Counted from the first letter of the stretch, positions 9,338 through 18,240 are shown. The stretch: DNA of 64,000 nt from Actinomyces sp. oral taxon 897 (GCF_002999235.1 NZ_CP027236.1:2666001-2730000), one strand, 5' to 3'. Program-made: numbers and translations. Notes: generated by a model not told the origin, from the sequence alone.

Positions 9338-10900
9338 GTGAACACGCTTGAAGGCAATCCGACCGCCTGGGACAGTGCCCGCTACCTGCGGGAGGTGCTG
9401 CGCGCCCCCGTCTACGAGGTGGCCGAGCACACCCCCCTCCAGCCCATGCCCGCCCTCTCCGAGCGCCTGGGCTGCACCGTCCAGGTCAAGCGTGAGGACC
9501 TCCAGGCCGTCCACTCCTTCAAGATCCGCGGCGCCTACAACGCCATGTGCGCCCTGGACGAGCAGGCGCGCGCCCGCGGCGTGGTCACCGCGTCGGCCGG
9601 CAACCACGCCCAGGGGGTGGCCTGCTCCGCCTCCCGCCTGGGGGTGAGCGCCCTCATTGTCATGCCCACCGTCACCCCGCGCATTAAGGTCGACGCCGTC
9701 CGGGCGCTGGGGGGCGAGGTCCTCCTGCACGGGGAGAACTTCGACGCCGCCAAGGCCGAGGCCCTGCGCCTGAGCCAGGACGAGGGACGCACCTTTATCG
9801 CCCCCTTCGACGACCCGCGGGTCATCGCCGGCCAGGGCACGATCGGCCTGGAGCTCATCCAGCAGGACGCCCGCCTGGACCGTGTCTTCGTGCCGGTGGG
9901 CGGCGGTGGCCTGGCCGCCGGCATCGCCGTCCTGGTCAAGCAGCTCATGCCCGGGCTCCAGGTCATCGGGGTCGAGCACGAGGAGTCGGCCTGCCTGGCC
10001 GCCGCGATCACCGCCGGCGGGCCGGTGACCCTGTCCCACGTGGGGCTCTTTGCCGAGGGCGTGGCCGTACGCCGTATCGGGGACGAGACCTACCGCCTGT
10101 GCAGCGAGCTGCTCGACGACGTCGTCACCGTCTCCTCCGACGAGGTCTCCGCGGCCGTCAAGGACATCTTCGAGGACGTGCGCGCCATCTCCGAGCCCTC
10201 CGGCGCCCTGGCCCTGGCCGGTCTCAAGCGCTACGTGGCCGAGCAGGAGGTCAGCGGGGAGCGCCTGGCCTGCGTCCTGTCCGGGGCGAACCTCAACTTC
10301 CACCAGCTGCGCTACATCTCCGAGCGCTCCGAGGTCGGTGAGCAGCGTGAGGCGGTCCTGGGCGTGACCATCCCCGAGCGCCAGGGGGAGTTCCTGCGCT
10401 TTGTCTCGGTCCTGGGCGGGCGCGCGGTGACCGAGTTCAGCTACCGGGTGGCGCGGCAGGACCCCATGGAGGACGCCCGGATCTTCGTGGGCGTGGGGCT
10501 GACCCGGGGGCGTGAGGAGCGTGCCGAGATCGTGCACGACCTGCGTCAGGCGGGCTACGACGTCGTCGACCTCACCGACGACGAGCTGGCCAAGGTGCAC
10601 GTGCGCTCCCTGGCGGGCGGGCGGGCCCCCGAGGGGCTGAGCGAGAGGCTCTTCTCCTTCGAGTTCCCCGAGTCCCCCGGGGCGCTCATGAACTTCCTGG
10701 AGAACCTGGGGACCCGCTGGAACGTCACCCTCTTCCACTACCGGACCGACGGCGCCGACTACGGGCGCATCCTCACCGCCTTCCAGACCGGCTCCAGCGA
10801 GCGTGAGGCTACTGACCTGCGTCGTCACATGGACCGCCTGGGCTACGTCTACCGGGAGGAGACGGACAACCCGGCGGCCCGGTTCTTCCTGGGCAGCTGA
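9338..10900 (+). CDS. ilvA: Threonine ammonia-lyase, biosynthetic
   Basis: PLP enzyme that deaminates threonine to 2-oxobutanoate, the first committed step to isoleucine. It has 520 residues, the length of the biosynthetic form with two C-terminal ACT-like regulatory repeats. The PLP lysine lies in HSFKIRGAYNAM, the phosphate-binding glycine loop is VPVGGGGLAAGIA, and ASAGNHAQGVA is the usual active-site segment. The regulatory half begins near AVLGVTIPERQGEFL, with a second repeat near RLFSFEFPESPGALMNFL; these normally give isoleucine feedback inhibition. The GTG at 9338 is set by the leaderless promoter. The 3' end is followed by an imperfect repeat of its last 20 bp. Confidence 0.96.
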   Translation: MNTLEGNPTAWDSARYLREVLRAPVYEVAEHTPLQPMPALSERLGCTVQVKREDLQAVHSFKIRGAYNAMCALDEQARARGVVTASAGNHAQGVACSASRLGVSALIVMPTVTPRIKVDAVRALGGEVLLHGENFDAAKAEALRLSQDEGRTFIAPFDDPRVIAGQGTIGLELIQQDARLDRVFVPVGGGGLAAGIAVLVKQLMPGLQVIGVEHEESACLAAAITAGGPVTLSHVGLFAEGVAVRRIGDETYRLCSELLDDVVTVSSDEVSAAVKDIFEDVRAISEPSGALALAGLKRYVAEQEVSGERLACVLSGANLNFHQLRYISERSEVGEQREAVLGVTIPERQGEFLRFVSVLGGRAVTEFSYRVARQDPMEDARIFVGVGLTRGREERAEIVHDLRQAGYDVVDLTDDELAKVHVRSLAGGRAPEGLSERLFSFEFPESPGALMNFLENLGTRWNVTLFHYRTDGADYGRILTAFQTGSSEREATDLRRHMDRLGYVYREETDNPAARFFLGS

Positions 10901-10946
10901 GGTTCTTCCTGGGGCAGCTGAGGCGGCCGCAGGACTTGCCGCTGTA

Positions 10947-11003
10947 GGACCATGGTCCTTAGAGTGGTGGGTGAACCACCGACCGCAAGGAGAGACCATG
11001 GTC
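10947..11003 (+). promoter_or_regulatory. Palindromes upstream of the FMN reductase gene
   Basis: A perfect 12-bp palindrome GGACCATGGTCC lies at 10949-10960 and its 10-bp core GACCATGGTC recurs over the start codon at about 10995-11004. Between them is GGTGG GTGAA CCACC, a small hairpin. This could be an operator pair for an unlinked regulator; no regulator gene is adjacent. Confidence 0.35.
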
Positions 11004-11552
11004 CGTTTCGCCGTCATCCTCGGCTCTGTCCGTCCCGCCTCCGTCGGCGCCCCCGTGGCCCAGTGGGTCGCGCGCAAGGCCTCCACCGTCGAGGGGGTCC
11101 AGGCCGACGTCATTACCCTGGCCGAGCTGGGCCTGCCCTTCTTCGCCGAGCCCGTGCCCCCGTCCCTGGCCGCCCCCACCGACCCCGCCGGGGCGGCCTG
11201 GAACGAGCGGCTGGCCGCCTACGACGGCGTTGTCATTGTGACCCCCGAGTACGACCACTCCATCCCCGGGGTCCTGAAGAACGCCATTGACTTCCTGCGC
11301 CCGGGGGTGCTCGCCTACAAGCCGGTGGGCCTGGTGGGCTACTCCTACTACAACGGCATCCGCCCCCTGGAGCACCTGCGGGACATCCTGAGCGGGTTCG
11401 ACGTCTCCTTCGTGAACCCCGAGGTGCTGCTCTCCCTGCGGGCCGACTTCACCGAGGGCGCCTTCACCCCTGCCGCCTACCACGAGGACGAGGTGCCCGC
11501 CATGGTGCGGGCCATGGTGGCCCGCTCCCAGGCCCTGGCCCCCCTGCGCTAA
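10998..11552 (+). CDS. NADPH-dependent FMN reductase family protein
   Basis: Flavodoxin-fold oxidoreductase of 184 residues in the NADPH-dependent FMN reductase/azoreductase family. It shows the FMN phosphate loop GSVRPASVG near the N-terminus, the conserved VIVTPEYDHSIPGVLKNAIDFL that contacts the flavin ring, and KPVGLVGYSYYNGIRPLEHLR. The ATG at 10998 has AAGGAGAG a few bases upstream. It likely reduces flavin or quinone-like compounds in the cytoplasm; the true substrate cannot be told. A short hairpin at 11556-11579 follows, then a 22-bp repeat cluster. Confidence 0.9.
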   Translation: MVRFAVILGSVRPASVGAPVAQWVARKASTVEGVQADVITLAELGLPFFAEPVPPSLAAPTDPAGAAWNERLAAYDGVVIVTPEYDHSIPGVLKNAIDFLRPGVLAYKPVGLVGYSYYNGIRPLEHLRDILSGFDVSFVNPEVLLSLRADFTEGAFTPAAYHEDEVPAMVRAMVARSQALAPLR

Positions 11553-11555
11553 GCG

Positions 11556-11579
11556 GGGCCGGGTCTGCCCGCCCGGCCC
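11556..11579 (+). terminator. Terminator after the FMN reductase gene
   Basis: 8-bp arms GGGCCGGG / CCCGGCCC with an 8-nt loop right after the stop codon. Confidence 0.55.
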
Positions 11580-11608
11580 TCTCCCGCCCGCCCGCCCACC
11601 CTCCTTCC

Positions 11609-11685
11609 GTGAGAACGGTACTTATTCGTCGTGAGAACGGTACTTATTTGCCGTGAGAACGGTACTTATTGCTCGTGAGAACGGG
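11609..11685 (+). repeat. 22-bp tandem repeat cluster 2 (3.5 units)
   Basis: Three full units and a half unit of GTGAGAACGGTACTTATT plus 4 bases at an exact 22-bp period, preceded by CCTTCC. It lies just downstream of a gene on the same strand. Confidence 0.95.
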
Positions 11686-12362
11686 AGGTACGCTCGGGGC
11701 CTTGCCTCGTCTGGCTGGTATGGGTGCTCTGGGTGTGAGCGCTGGTGGGGCCTGAGCGGGGAGGGCGCCTTGTGCGTGCGGGCACCCTGTTGACGGGTGC
11801 GCCCCTGTCCGGACCTCCTTCGGGTGCCTCTCTGGTATTCTACTGGACCCCCGCTACGGGCATCGGCCTCGGGTGTCTGCTGGCCGCGGGACGAGGACGT
11901 TCGGAGCATCTCCTGGCACAAATCCAGACAGGTTATGCGATCACTTAGGTGGTCTACCGGTCGTGTGCTGCCCTGGATCCCTGTGCGTGGCGCAATCTGA
12001 GGCTCAGAACAGAAGACGCCCTCGGCTGTTCCAGGTCCCAAACCTATGACCTGCGTGGACATTGAGTGTACAGAGTTGTGCTCAGGGTGGGTCCGGTCCT
12101 GAGTCTCAGATTGCACCAAACAGGCACCTGGCACCCACTGGTCGTGCCTAAGCCGTCGGTGGCCTGATCGCCGTGGGAACATGTGCGGAGGCGGTGGGTG
12201 AGTTGCACGTCCCTGAGCTGCTCGCCGTGAGAGCGAGGGCCATATAGCGGTGCGGGCTCCGGAGGGGTGAACGTACAACCCCACGAACCTGCCCTGTGAG
12301 CACCACCATGGCTCACCACCATGATCCGCAGGAGCCGCCAGGTCTCACGCGGAGGCACGCCC
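11686..12362. other. 677-bp non-coding segment between inverted repeat clusters
   Basis: No gene is recognised. The segment is bounded by 22-bp repeat clusters in opposite orientation (11609-11685 forward, 12363-12483 reverse). Internally it has a roughly 22-bp inverted repeat: GCAATCTGAGGCTCAGAAC near 11992 and the reverse complement of GTCCTGAGTCTCAGATTGC near 12094. Base composition is less GC-rich than the neighbours. It might be a non-coding RNA locus or a small non-autonomous element. Confidence 0.5.
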
Positions 12363-12483
12363 TCCGTTCTCGCGAGCAATAAGTACCGTTCTCACGGCAA
12401 ATAAGTACCGTTCTCGCGAGGAACAAGTACCGTTCTCACGGCGAATAAGTACCGTTCTCACGAGCAATAAGTACCGTTCTCGC
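12363..12483 (-). repeat. 22-bp tandem repeat cluster 3 (5.5 units)
   Basis: Five full units and a half unit on the minus strand, with the outer edge again next to CCTTCC. It lies just downstream of the minus-strand COG3044 gene. Confidence 0.95.
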
Positions 12484-12529
12484 GGAAGGAGGGCGGGCAG
12501 GGAGGGGCGAAGGGGCGGGCGGTGGCTGT

Positions 12530-14620
12530 CTACCGCGCTGAGCGGCCGACGTCCTCCGGCGTTGACGGTGTCGGCACCCGCGGCGAGGTCTCCAGCTCCA
12601 GCGCCCGGTAGCGGTTCATGGCCGCCGCCACGTCCACGGCGCGGGGCCTGACCAGGAAGGCAGGGCGCTCACCGACGTCGCCCAGCGCGTCCAGGCCCTC
12701 GTCGTCCAGGAGCGCGTCCAGGTCCTCCAGGCACTGCGCCAGGGTGGCGTGCGCGTCAAAGCGCTGCTCCAGCAGGGCCCTCAGGGCGTAGGCGGCGGCC
12801 TGGGCCTGGCCGGGGTCCACGAGCCCGGCGACGTCACGGACGTCAATCTCCTCCCGGTCCAGGGTCAGGACCTCCGTCCCCCGGGCCCGGGTACGCACCG
12901 GACCGCGCCGTGTCCGGGCCGGGGCGGGCCGCGGCACCCGGCCCACGGGCCACGGGAACCCGGGCAGGGCGGTCACCTCACGCGGCTGGTCGGCGACGAC
13001 GTGGCCCGCCTCCTGGGTCGCGTCACGCAGGTGGTAGGCGTCCATGAGCAGCACCCGGTCGGCCACGTCCAGGTAGTCCCCGCTGCCGCCCATGACCATG
13101 ACCGTGGAGACCCCGGCCTCGGCCAGCGCCCCGACCCGGTCCACGAAGGGCGTGATGGGCTCGCGCTCGGCCGCCACCAGGGAGCGCATGCGCCGGTCCC
13201 GGATGAGCAGGTTCGTGGCGGAGGTGTCCTCGTCCAGGAGCAGCGCCGTGGCCCCGGCCTCCACCGCCTCGATCATGGAGGCGGCCTGCGAGGTCGAGCC
13301 CGAGGCGTTCCCGGTGGAGAAGGACTCCGTGTCCTGTCCGCCGGGCAGGTGGGAGATAAAGGCGCTCAGGTCCACCCCCGTGATGGCGCGCCCGTCCGCG
13401 GCCCGGACCTTGACGGCGTCGGGCAGGGTGGCCACGAGCTCACGCCCGTCCCCGGGCACGTGCGGGTAGACGCCCCGCTCGATGGCGCTCAGCAGGGTGG
13501 ACTTGCCGTGGTAGCCGCCACCGACGATGACGGTGACACCCGCCCCCAGGGCCGTTCCCCGCACCGTGCCCGCGTGGGGCAGCTGGACGGTGGCGGCCAG
13601 GGAGTCGGGGGCCTGGAGCGGCAGGGCTCCGGTGCGCAACGGCTCGTCCGACACCCCGGAGCGGCGCGGCAGGAGGGAGCCGTCGGCCAGGAAGGACACC
13701 CAGCCGCTGGCCTCCACGGCCCGGGTCAGTGCCCGGTGGTCCTCCAGGGCCGCCACGTGCTCCAGGAGGCGGCGCGCCCGCTCCCCGGTGAGGTCGAGGA
13801 TCCGCTCCACGGCCCGGGGCAGGTCCCAGGAGACGATCCGGGAGGCCTCCCGTCCGCGGATGGAGCGCCCCTGGGCGGGCAGCGCCATGCGGGCGCGGAT
13901 CTCAATGGTCTCGGCTGCGGGCTCACCCGGCCCGTCGGCGGTGTCGGGCCGGGGGCCGACGCCGGAGTGGGGACCACCGGGCTGCGACGTCGCGGTGGCG
14001 TGCGGGCCCGCGCCACCTGGGCCCCTGCCGTCCTGGGAGCCGGTGCCGGGGTCCGTGGGCGTGACGGCCGCCCCCCGGGGGTCCAGGAACACCACGCTGG
14101 AGCGTTCCAGGATCTCCTGCCCCGGGGAGGCGATGGACAGGGCCGTGCCCCGGAAGGCCGCGTAGAGCTCGCGGGTGAGGAAGTCCGCCACGGCCAGGCG
14201 CCGGTCTCCGGTCCCCAGGAGCCCCTCGTCGGCCAGGACCTTGGTCCCGGGCAGGTCCACGGGCATGGTGACGCGGATGCGCGTGGGCGGGGCGTAGGGG
14301 TCGGGCTGGACGTGGTCAATGTGGAGGGTCCAGCCCTCCGGGGCGGTATAGCGTCCCACCACCGCCTTGTAGGCGGCGTAGGAGCGCCCGTTGAGGGCCT
14401 GGAGGTGGCTCACCAGGTCGGCCAGGGCCCCCTCGCGCGGCTCGTCCACGTAGACCCGGCGGGAGCGGTCCTGGGCGCTGTGACCGGTGCGGCCGCCGCC
14501 CCGGCGCTCGTACCCTTCGCCCCGGCGGCCGTGGCCGCCCTGGCGACCGTAGCCCTCGCCCCGGCGGCCGTAACCGCCCTGACCACCCCGGGCCCCGTCG
14601 TCGTGCCTGTCCTGACTCAT
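12530..14620 (-). CDS. ABC-class ATPase (COG3044 family)
   Basis: Soluble P-loop protein of 696 residues resembling the COG3044 predicted ATPases of the ABC class. The first 50 residues are an Arg/Gly-rich repeat region (GYGRRGEGYGRQGGHGRRGEG type) that might bind nucleic acid. The ATPase part has Walker A GGGYHGKSTLL, an acidic Walker B-like ATALLLDEDTSATNLLIRD, and VMVMGGSGDYLDVADRVLLMD. An insert of about 60 residues (Gly/Pro/Thr-rich) interrupts the N-terminal domain near residue 195. The start at 14620 begins MSQDRHDDGARGG; upstream codons are not conserved. Biological role unknown. Confidence 0.8.
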   Translation of the reverse strand: MSQDRHDDGARGGQGGYGRRGEGYGRQGGHGRRGEGYERRGGGRTGHSAQDRSRRVYVDEPREGALADLVSHLQALNGRSYAAYKAVVGRYTAPEGWTLHIDHVQPDPYAPPTRIRVTMPVDLPGTKVLADEGLLGTGDRRLAVADFLTRELYAAFRGTALSIASPGQEILERSSVVFLDPRGAAVTPTDPGTGSQDGRGPGGAGPHATATSQPGGPHSGVGPRPDTADGPGEPAAETIEIRARMALPAQGRSIRGREASRIVSWDLPRAVERILDLTGERARRLLEHVAALEDHRALTRAVEASGWVSFLADGSLLPRRSGVSDEPLRTGALPLQAPDSLAATVQLPHAGTVRGTALGAGVTVIVGGGYHGKSTLLSAIERGVYPHVPGDGRELVATLPDAVKVRAADGRAITGVDLSAFISHLPGGQDTESFSTGNASGSTSQAASMIEAVEAGATALLLDEDTSATNLLIRDRRMRSLVAAEREPITPFVDRVGALAEAGVSTVMVMGGSGDYLDVADRVLLMDAYHLRDATQEAGHVVADQPREVTALPGFPWPVGRVPRPAPARTRRGPVRTRARGTEVLTLDREEIDVRDVAGLVDPGQAQAAAYALRALLEQRFDAHATLAQCLEDLDALLDDEGLDALGDVGERPAFLVRPRAVDVAAAMNRYRALELETSPRVPTPSTPEDVGRSAR

Positions 14621-14642
14621 GCGTCCATCCTGGCACAGGACC

Positions 14643-14740
14643 GTGTGCCCCACCCAGGTCGCGTGTGGCGTGGGGGCGTCGGTCCGTTGCTCAGGTGTCA
14701 ATGTGGGTGCCCCACCCAGGTCGCGTGTGGCGTGGGGCCG
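14643..14740. repeat. Direct repeat of about 31 bp, two copies, 62-bp period
   Basis: Two near-identical 31-bp copies starting GTGCCCCACCCAGGTCGCGT at 14645 and 14707, separated by 31 bp. Each copy begins CCCCAC and ends GTGGGG, so it is partly palindromic. The rest of 14741-15094 is low-complexity GCGCGGCAGCCC-type sequence without a recognisable gene. Confidence 0.75.
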
Positions 14741-15094
14741 GGTGTGGCCTGGGGCCGGGGCGCGCCTCACCGATGCGGTACGCGGCAGCCTCGGTGGTGG
14801 GCAGGCCTGACCCGGTTGGTGCGCTCACCGCGGGCGCAGGCGTGGGCGCTGACCTTGTCCGCGGGGCCAGCCAGGTGTGCCGGTGGGCCGCGCCACCCCC
14901 GCGCGGCAGCCCCGTGAGCGCCACCCCCGCGAGCGGCAGCCCCCGCGCAGCACCTCCCGCGAGCACCACCCCCCACGCGCGGCAGCCCGCGTCCCGCCGG
15001 AGGCCGCGAGCGGCACCACTCCCGCGCCACCCGCGCGCGGCAGCCCGCGTCCTACCGGCGTCCGCCGACCGTCCACAGCCCCCGGAAAGGTGGC

Positions 15095-16174
15095 TCAGGT
15101 ACGCGCCCGGGCGCGGCGTCGGGCGTAGGCGGAGCGGATGCGCCGCTGGGCGGGTATCTCCACGCCCCGGTGCAGCGCCTCGGCGCAGATCCAGGAGACC
15201 ACGCACACCGCTGCCAGCAGGCCCAGTCGTAGCGGGATCCCCAGCTTCGTGCCGGGCAGGTATGTGTCCATGAGGTCGTTCGTGACCGCGATGACCATGT
15301 AGTGGACCAGGTACAGGGCGAAGGAGACCCGGCCGGCGTGCTCCAGGAGGGGGGAGGCCAGGAGCCCCGGCCTGCCCCGGACGTCGGCCAGGGCCGAGGA
15401 GACCACCAGGGCGCAGATAGCCGGCAGCGAGATGAACGACGCCGCCATCTTCATGGTGACCCCGGCGTTGCGCACCACCATGGCCAGCGCGTAGGAGGCG
15501 ACGCAGGCGAGTACGCACACCTGTACCGGGGGGACGTACCTCCGCAGGTGGCCGCGGCAGAAGAGCTCGGCCAGCACGACGCCGATCACGAACTCCGAGG
15601 AGCGGGCCAGCGGCATGAAGTAGGGCCACTCCGCGTAGCCCATGAGGGTGACCGCCCGCCCCAGCGCCATGGTAATGACCAGCCAGGTCACGGCCACGAC
15701 CACGAGGGTACGTGGTGAGCGACGGCGTAGCGTGGTAATGAGCCACGGCGCCAGGAAGTAGAAGAACGCCTCCGCCGACAGGGACCAGGAGACCGCGTTG
15801 AGGGACACGGCGATCCTCTCGTAGGGAGCCCATGCCTGCAGCAGAAAGGCGTCGAGGGGGATGAGCCACCAGTAGGTTATCGGCATAATGAAGAGGGAGA
15901 CGACCAGCGTCACAATATGCGAGGGGTAGATCCGGGCGAAGCGGTTGAGCCAGAACCTCCTGGGCTCAACGCGCTCACCGGGACTGGCCCAGGTCAGGAC
16001 GAACCCCGACAGGACAAAGAAGAACGCGACACCCATGTGGGCCAGGTCAAACAGGCGCCCGCCCGGGACGATGTGGATGAGCCTGGCGTGGAAGACGAGG
16101 ATGAGGGCGGCCGCGAAGAAGCGCAGGGACGTCAGCCTGGGCAGGTTGCCGCCCACTGTTCTGGGTGAGGTCAT
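15095..16174 (-). CDS. Acyltransferase family 3 membrane protein
   Basis: Multi-spanning membrane acyltransferase of 359 residues (OafA/NolL type), which acylates sugars or cell-envelope molecules. The N-terminal LPRLTSLRFFAAALILVFHA contains the conserved R...H pair of this family. AFFFVLSGFVLTWA, the RFWLNRFARIYPSH motif and VSWSLSAEAFFYFLAPWL follow. About ten hydrophobic helices are seen, and the basic tail is cytoplasmic. The ATG at 16174 is 7 nt after a TATAGT box, so it is leaderless. It is divergent from lysE. Acceptor unknown. Confidence 0.92.
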   Translation of the reverse strand: MTSPRTVGGNLPRLTSLRFFAAALILVFHARLIHIVPGGRLFDLAHMGVAFFFVLSGFVLTWASPGERVEPRRFWLNRFARIYPSHIVTLVVSLFIMPITYWWLIPLDAFLLQAWAPYERIAVSLNAVSWSLSAEAFFYFLAPWLITTLRRRSPRTLVVVAVTWLVITMALGRAVTLMGYAEWPYFMPLARSSEFVIGVVLAELFCRGHLRRYVPPVQVCVLACVASYALAMVVRNAGVTMKMAASFISLPAICALVVSSALADVRGRPGLLASPLLEHAGRVSFALYLVHYMVIAVTNDLMDTYLPGTKLGIPLRLGLLAAVCVVSWICAEALHRGVEIPAQRRIRSAYARRRARART

Positions 16175-16181
16175 GTGCGGG

Positions 16182-16187
16182 ACTATA
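16182..16187 (-). promoter_or_regulatory. -10 box of the leaderless acyltransferase promoter
   Basis: TATAGT on the minus strand, 7 nt before ATG at 16174. Confidence 0.6.
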
Positions 16188-16251
16188 CGTGCCGCCCCGG
16201 TCCGCGCCGGGACCTGTCGCCGGGGCTGTCTGCAGTCGCCGGACGAGTCCC

Positions 16252-16257
16252 TAACCT
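16252..16257 (+). promoter_or_regulatory. -10 box of the leaderless lysE promoter
   Basis: TAACCT, then 7 nt, then ATG at 16265. It diverges from the acyltransferase promoter 65 bp away. Confidence 0.6.
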
Positions 16258-16264
16258 GGTGCCT

Positions 16265-16870
16265 ATGAGCACAATGTCTTCCTATCTTACCGGTCTGGGT
16301 ACCGGCCTGGGCCTTATCGTGGCGATCGGTGCCCAGAACGCGTGGGTGCTCCGTCAGGGGCTGCGTCGGGAGCACGTCGGCGTGGTGGTGGCGGTCTGCG
16401 TGGTCGGGGACGTGGGCCTGATCGCCGCCGGGACCGTGGGGATCGGTGTCATTAGCTCCTTGCCCTGGGTCCTGAGTGCCCTGCGCTGGGGCGGGGTCGT
16501 CTACCTCCTGGCCTTCGCCTTGCGGTCCTTCCGCTCGGCCCTGCGCCCCCGGGCCCTGGAGGGGGAGGGGAGTGCCGGGCCGGGCCGGGGGGCCGTGGCC
16601 CTGACGACCCTGGGGCTGACCTTCCTCAACCCCCACGTCTACCTCGACACGGTTGTCATGCTCGGGGGCGTCGTCAACCAGTTCGGGGACTCCCGCTGGG
16701 TGGCGGCGGCTGGGGCCATGACGGGCTCCGTCCTGTGGTTCACCAGCCTGGGGCTGGGGGCCCGGACCCTGTCCGGCCCCCTGGCCAGGCCCCGGACCTG
16801 GCAGGTCGTCGACGTCCTGGTCGGACTGGTCATGGTGGGAGTCGCCATTGGCCTCGCCCGGGGGGCCTGA
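16265..16870 (+). CDS. LysE/ArgO family amino-acid exporter
   Basis: Membrane exporter of 201 residues, the usual LysE length. The N-terminal helix carries the family signature GLGLIVAIGAQNAWVLRQGL, and ALTTLGLTFLNPHVYLDTVVMLG is the second conserved block. Six hydrophobic helices are visible. It probably exports basic amino acids such as lysine or arginine. LysE genes often sit beside a lysG/argP regulator, but here the neighbour is an acyltransferase and no regulator is nearby. Confidence 0.93.
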   Translation: MSTMSSYLTGLGTGLGLIVAIGAQNAWVLRQGLRREHVGVVVAVCVVGDVGLIAAGTVGIGVISSLPWVLSALRWGGVVYLLAFALRSFRSALRPRALEGEGSAGPGRGAVALTTLGLTFLNPHVYLDTVVMLGGVVNQFGDSRWVAAAGAMTGSVLWFTSLGLGARTLSGPLARPRTWQVVDVLVGLVMVGVAIGLARGA

Positions 16871-16900
16871 GCCGGGTTCAGCGAGTCGGCGGCCCCGGGT

Positions 16901-17728
16901 TCAGGCTGGCGGCCCCGGCGGCAGGACCTCCACCTGGGCGGGCAGGTTGGCCACGCCTACCGGGCAGGTGACCCCGTTGGGGCCGTGGTTGCAGTAGCCG
17001 CCGGGGTTCTTGTGCAGGTAGCCCTGGTGGTAGCCCTCAGCCAGGTAGAAGGGGCCGCCGAAGTCCGAGTACAGGCCCGCGGCACCCTCCACGGTGGTCA
17101 CGCAGGTGCCCAGCCCCAGGCGGGTGAGCTCGCCCTGGAACGCCTCGCGGGTGGCCAGGGCGGCGGCGTACTGGTCGGGCGTGGTCGTCCACACCGCCGA
17201 GCGGTACTGGGTGCCGACGTCGTTGCCGTGGCGGTTGAGGTGGGTGGAGTCGTGGTTCTCCCAGAAGGTCCGCAGCAGGGACTGGCCGCCCGGTCCGCAG
17301 ACGGTGGGGTCGTAGGCCACCCGCACGGTCTCGGCGTGACCGGTGGCCCCGGTGCACACCTCCTGGTATGTGGGGTTGGGCGTGGTGCCGCCCATGTAGC
17401 CGACGGCGGTGGACACCACCCCGTCCTGGCGCCACAGGATGCGCTCCATGCCCCAGAAGCAGCCGCCCGCCAGGTAGATGACCTCGGTGCCCTGCGGCCA
17501 GGGGCCGTCCAGGGGCGTGCCCAGGACCACGTGGTCACCGGGGACGGGCAGGAGCGGGGACTGCCGGCCCGGCAGGACCGTGCTGCGTGCCGGAGGGGCA
17601 GGGCTGGTGGGAGCGGCGTCCGCGGGGTGAGTGGCCTGGGCGCGGCCCGCGCCGCCGTCGGCGTGAGCGGGGCCGGCGTGAGCGGGGGAGGCGCTGCTCG
17701 TGGGGCCGGACGGGCGGCGGGCGCTCAC
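16901..17728 (-). CDS. msrA: Peptide-methionine (S)-S-oxide reductase
   Basis: Repairs oxidised methionine in proteins. It has 275 residues, longer than the usual 160-220 because of a Pro/Ala-rich N-terminal extension of about 60 residues. The catalytic cysteine lies in YLAGGCFWGMERIL; further motifs are VGYMGGTTPNPTYQEVCTGATGHAE and FWENHDSTHLNRHGNDVGTQYRS. Cysteines near the C-terminus (GYCNHGPNGVTCPV) could be resolving residues. Its GTG overlaps the greA stop by 4 nt (GTGA), so the two are translationally coupled. The alternative is an internal start, which would break the coupling. Confidence 0.95.
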   Translation of the reverse strand: MSARRPSGPTSSASPAHAGPAHADGGAGRAQATHPADAAPTSPAPPARSTVLPGRQSPLLPVPGDHVVLGTPLDGPWPQGTEVIYLAGGCFWGMERILWRQDGVVSTAVGYMGGTTPNPTYQEVCTGATGHAETVRVAYDPTVCGPGGQSLLRTFWENHDSTHLNRHGNDVGTQYRSAVWTTTPDQYAAALATREAFQGELTRLGLGTCVTTVEGAAGLYSDFGGPFYLAEGYHQGYLHKNPGGYCNHGPNGVTCPVGVANLPAQVEVLPPGPPA

Positions 17729-18207
17729 AGTGCCGTGACCTCGAGGATCTTGGCGGTGATCTCGCGCCCGCTGGGGGCGTCGTAGGTCACGGTCTCACCG
17801 GCCCGGTGGCCCATGAGGGCCTTGCCCAGGGGGGCGTCGGGGGAGAAGACCATGACGCCCTCGGGGACGTCGGCGGTGATCTCCTGGCCGCCCAGGACGA
17901 AGCGCTGCTCCTTCCCGGCCACGTCGGCGGTGACGACGGTGCCGGGCGAGACGGTGCCGTCGGAGGCCGCCTCGCCGATCTGCGCCGTCTCCAGGAGGTG
18001 GACCAGGGTCGCGATGCGGGCCTCGTTGAGGGCGGCCTCCTCGCGGGCGGCGTGGTAGCCGGCGTTCTCGCGGAGGTCACCTTCCTGCCGGGCCGCCTCG
18101 ACGCGCTGGGTGATCTCCTTGCGGTCGACCTCCCTGCGGCGTACGAGCTCCTCGGTGAGTCGTTCGTAGGCCTCCTGAGTGAGCCAGGTGCTCTGCTCCT
18201 CAGCCAT
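17725..18207 (-). CDS. greA: Transcription elongation factor GreA
   Basis: 160 residues, standard length. It binds the RNA polymerase secondary channel and stimulates cleavage of backtracked RNA. The N-terminal coiled coil contains the tip motif DLRENAGYHAAREE with the acidic residues that act in cleavage. The C-terminal FKBP-like domain includes FVLGG and ends with VTYDAPSGREITAKILEV. GGAGGAACC directly precedes the ATG at 18207. It is the first gene of a two-gene unit with msrA. Confidence 0.96.
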   Translation of the reverse strand: MAEEQSTWLTQEAYERLTEELVRRREVDRKEITQRVEAARQEGDLRENAGYHAAREEAALNEARIATLVHLLETAQIGEAASDGTVSPGTVVTADVAGKEQRFVLGGQEITADVPEGVMVFSPDAPLGKALMGHRAGETVTYDAPSGREITAKILEVTAL

Positions 18208-18240
18208 GGTTCCTCCTGCGTGTGGTCGGTGGCTCGCCCT

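Noticed and set aside
9284..11179. A 631-codon minus-strand frame opposite ilvA
   Set aside because: Antisense shadow of ilvA and the FMN reductase; no protein family features.
12749..14917. A 722-codon plus-strand frame opposite the COG3044 ATPase
   Set aside because: Low-complexity Gly/His/Arg composition, no motifs, and fully antisense to a gene with clear Walker motifs.
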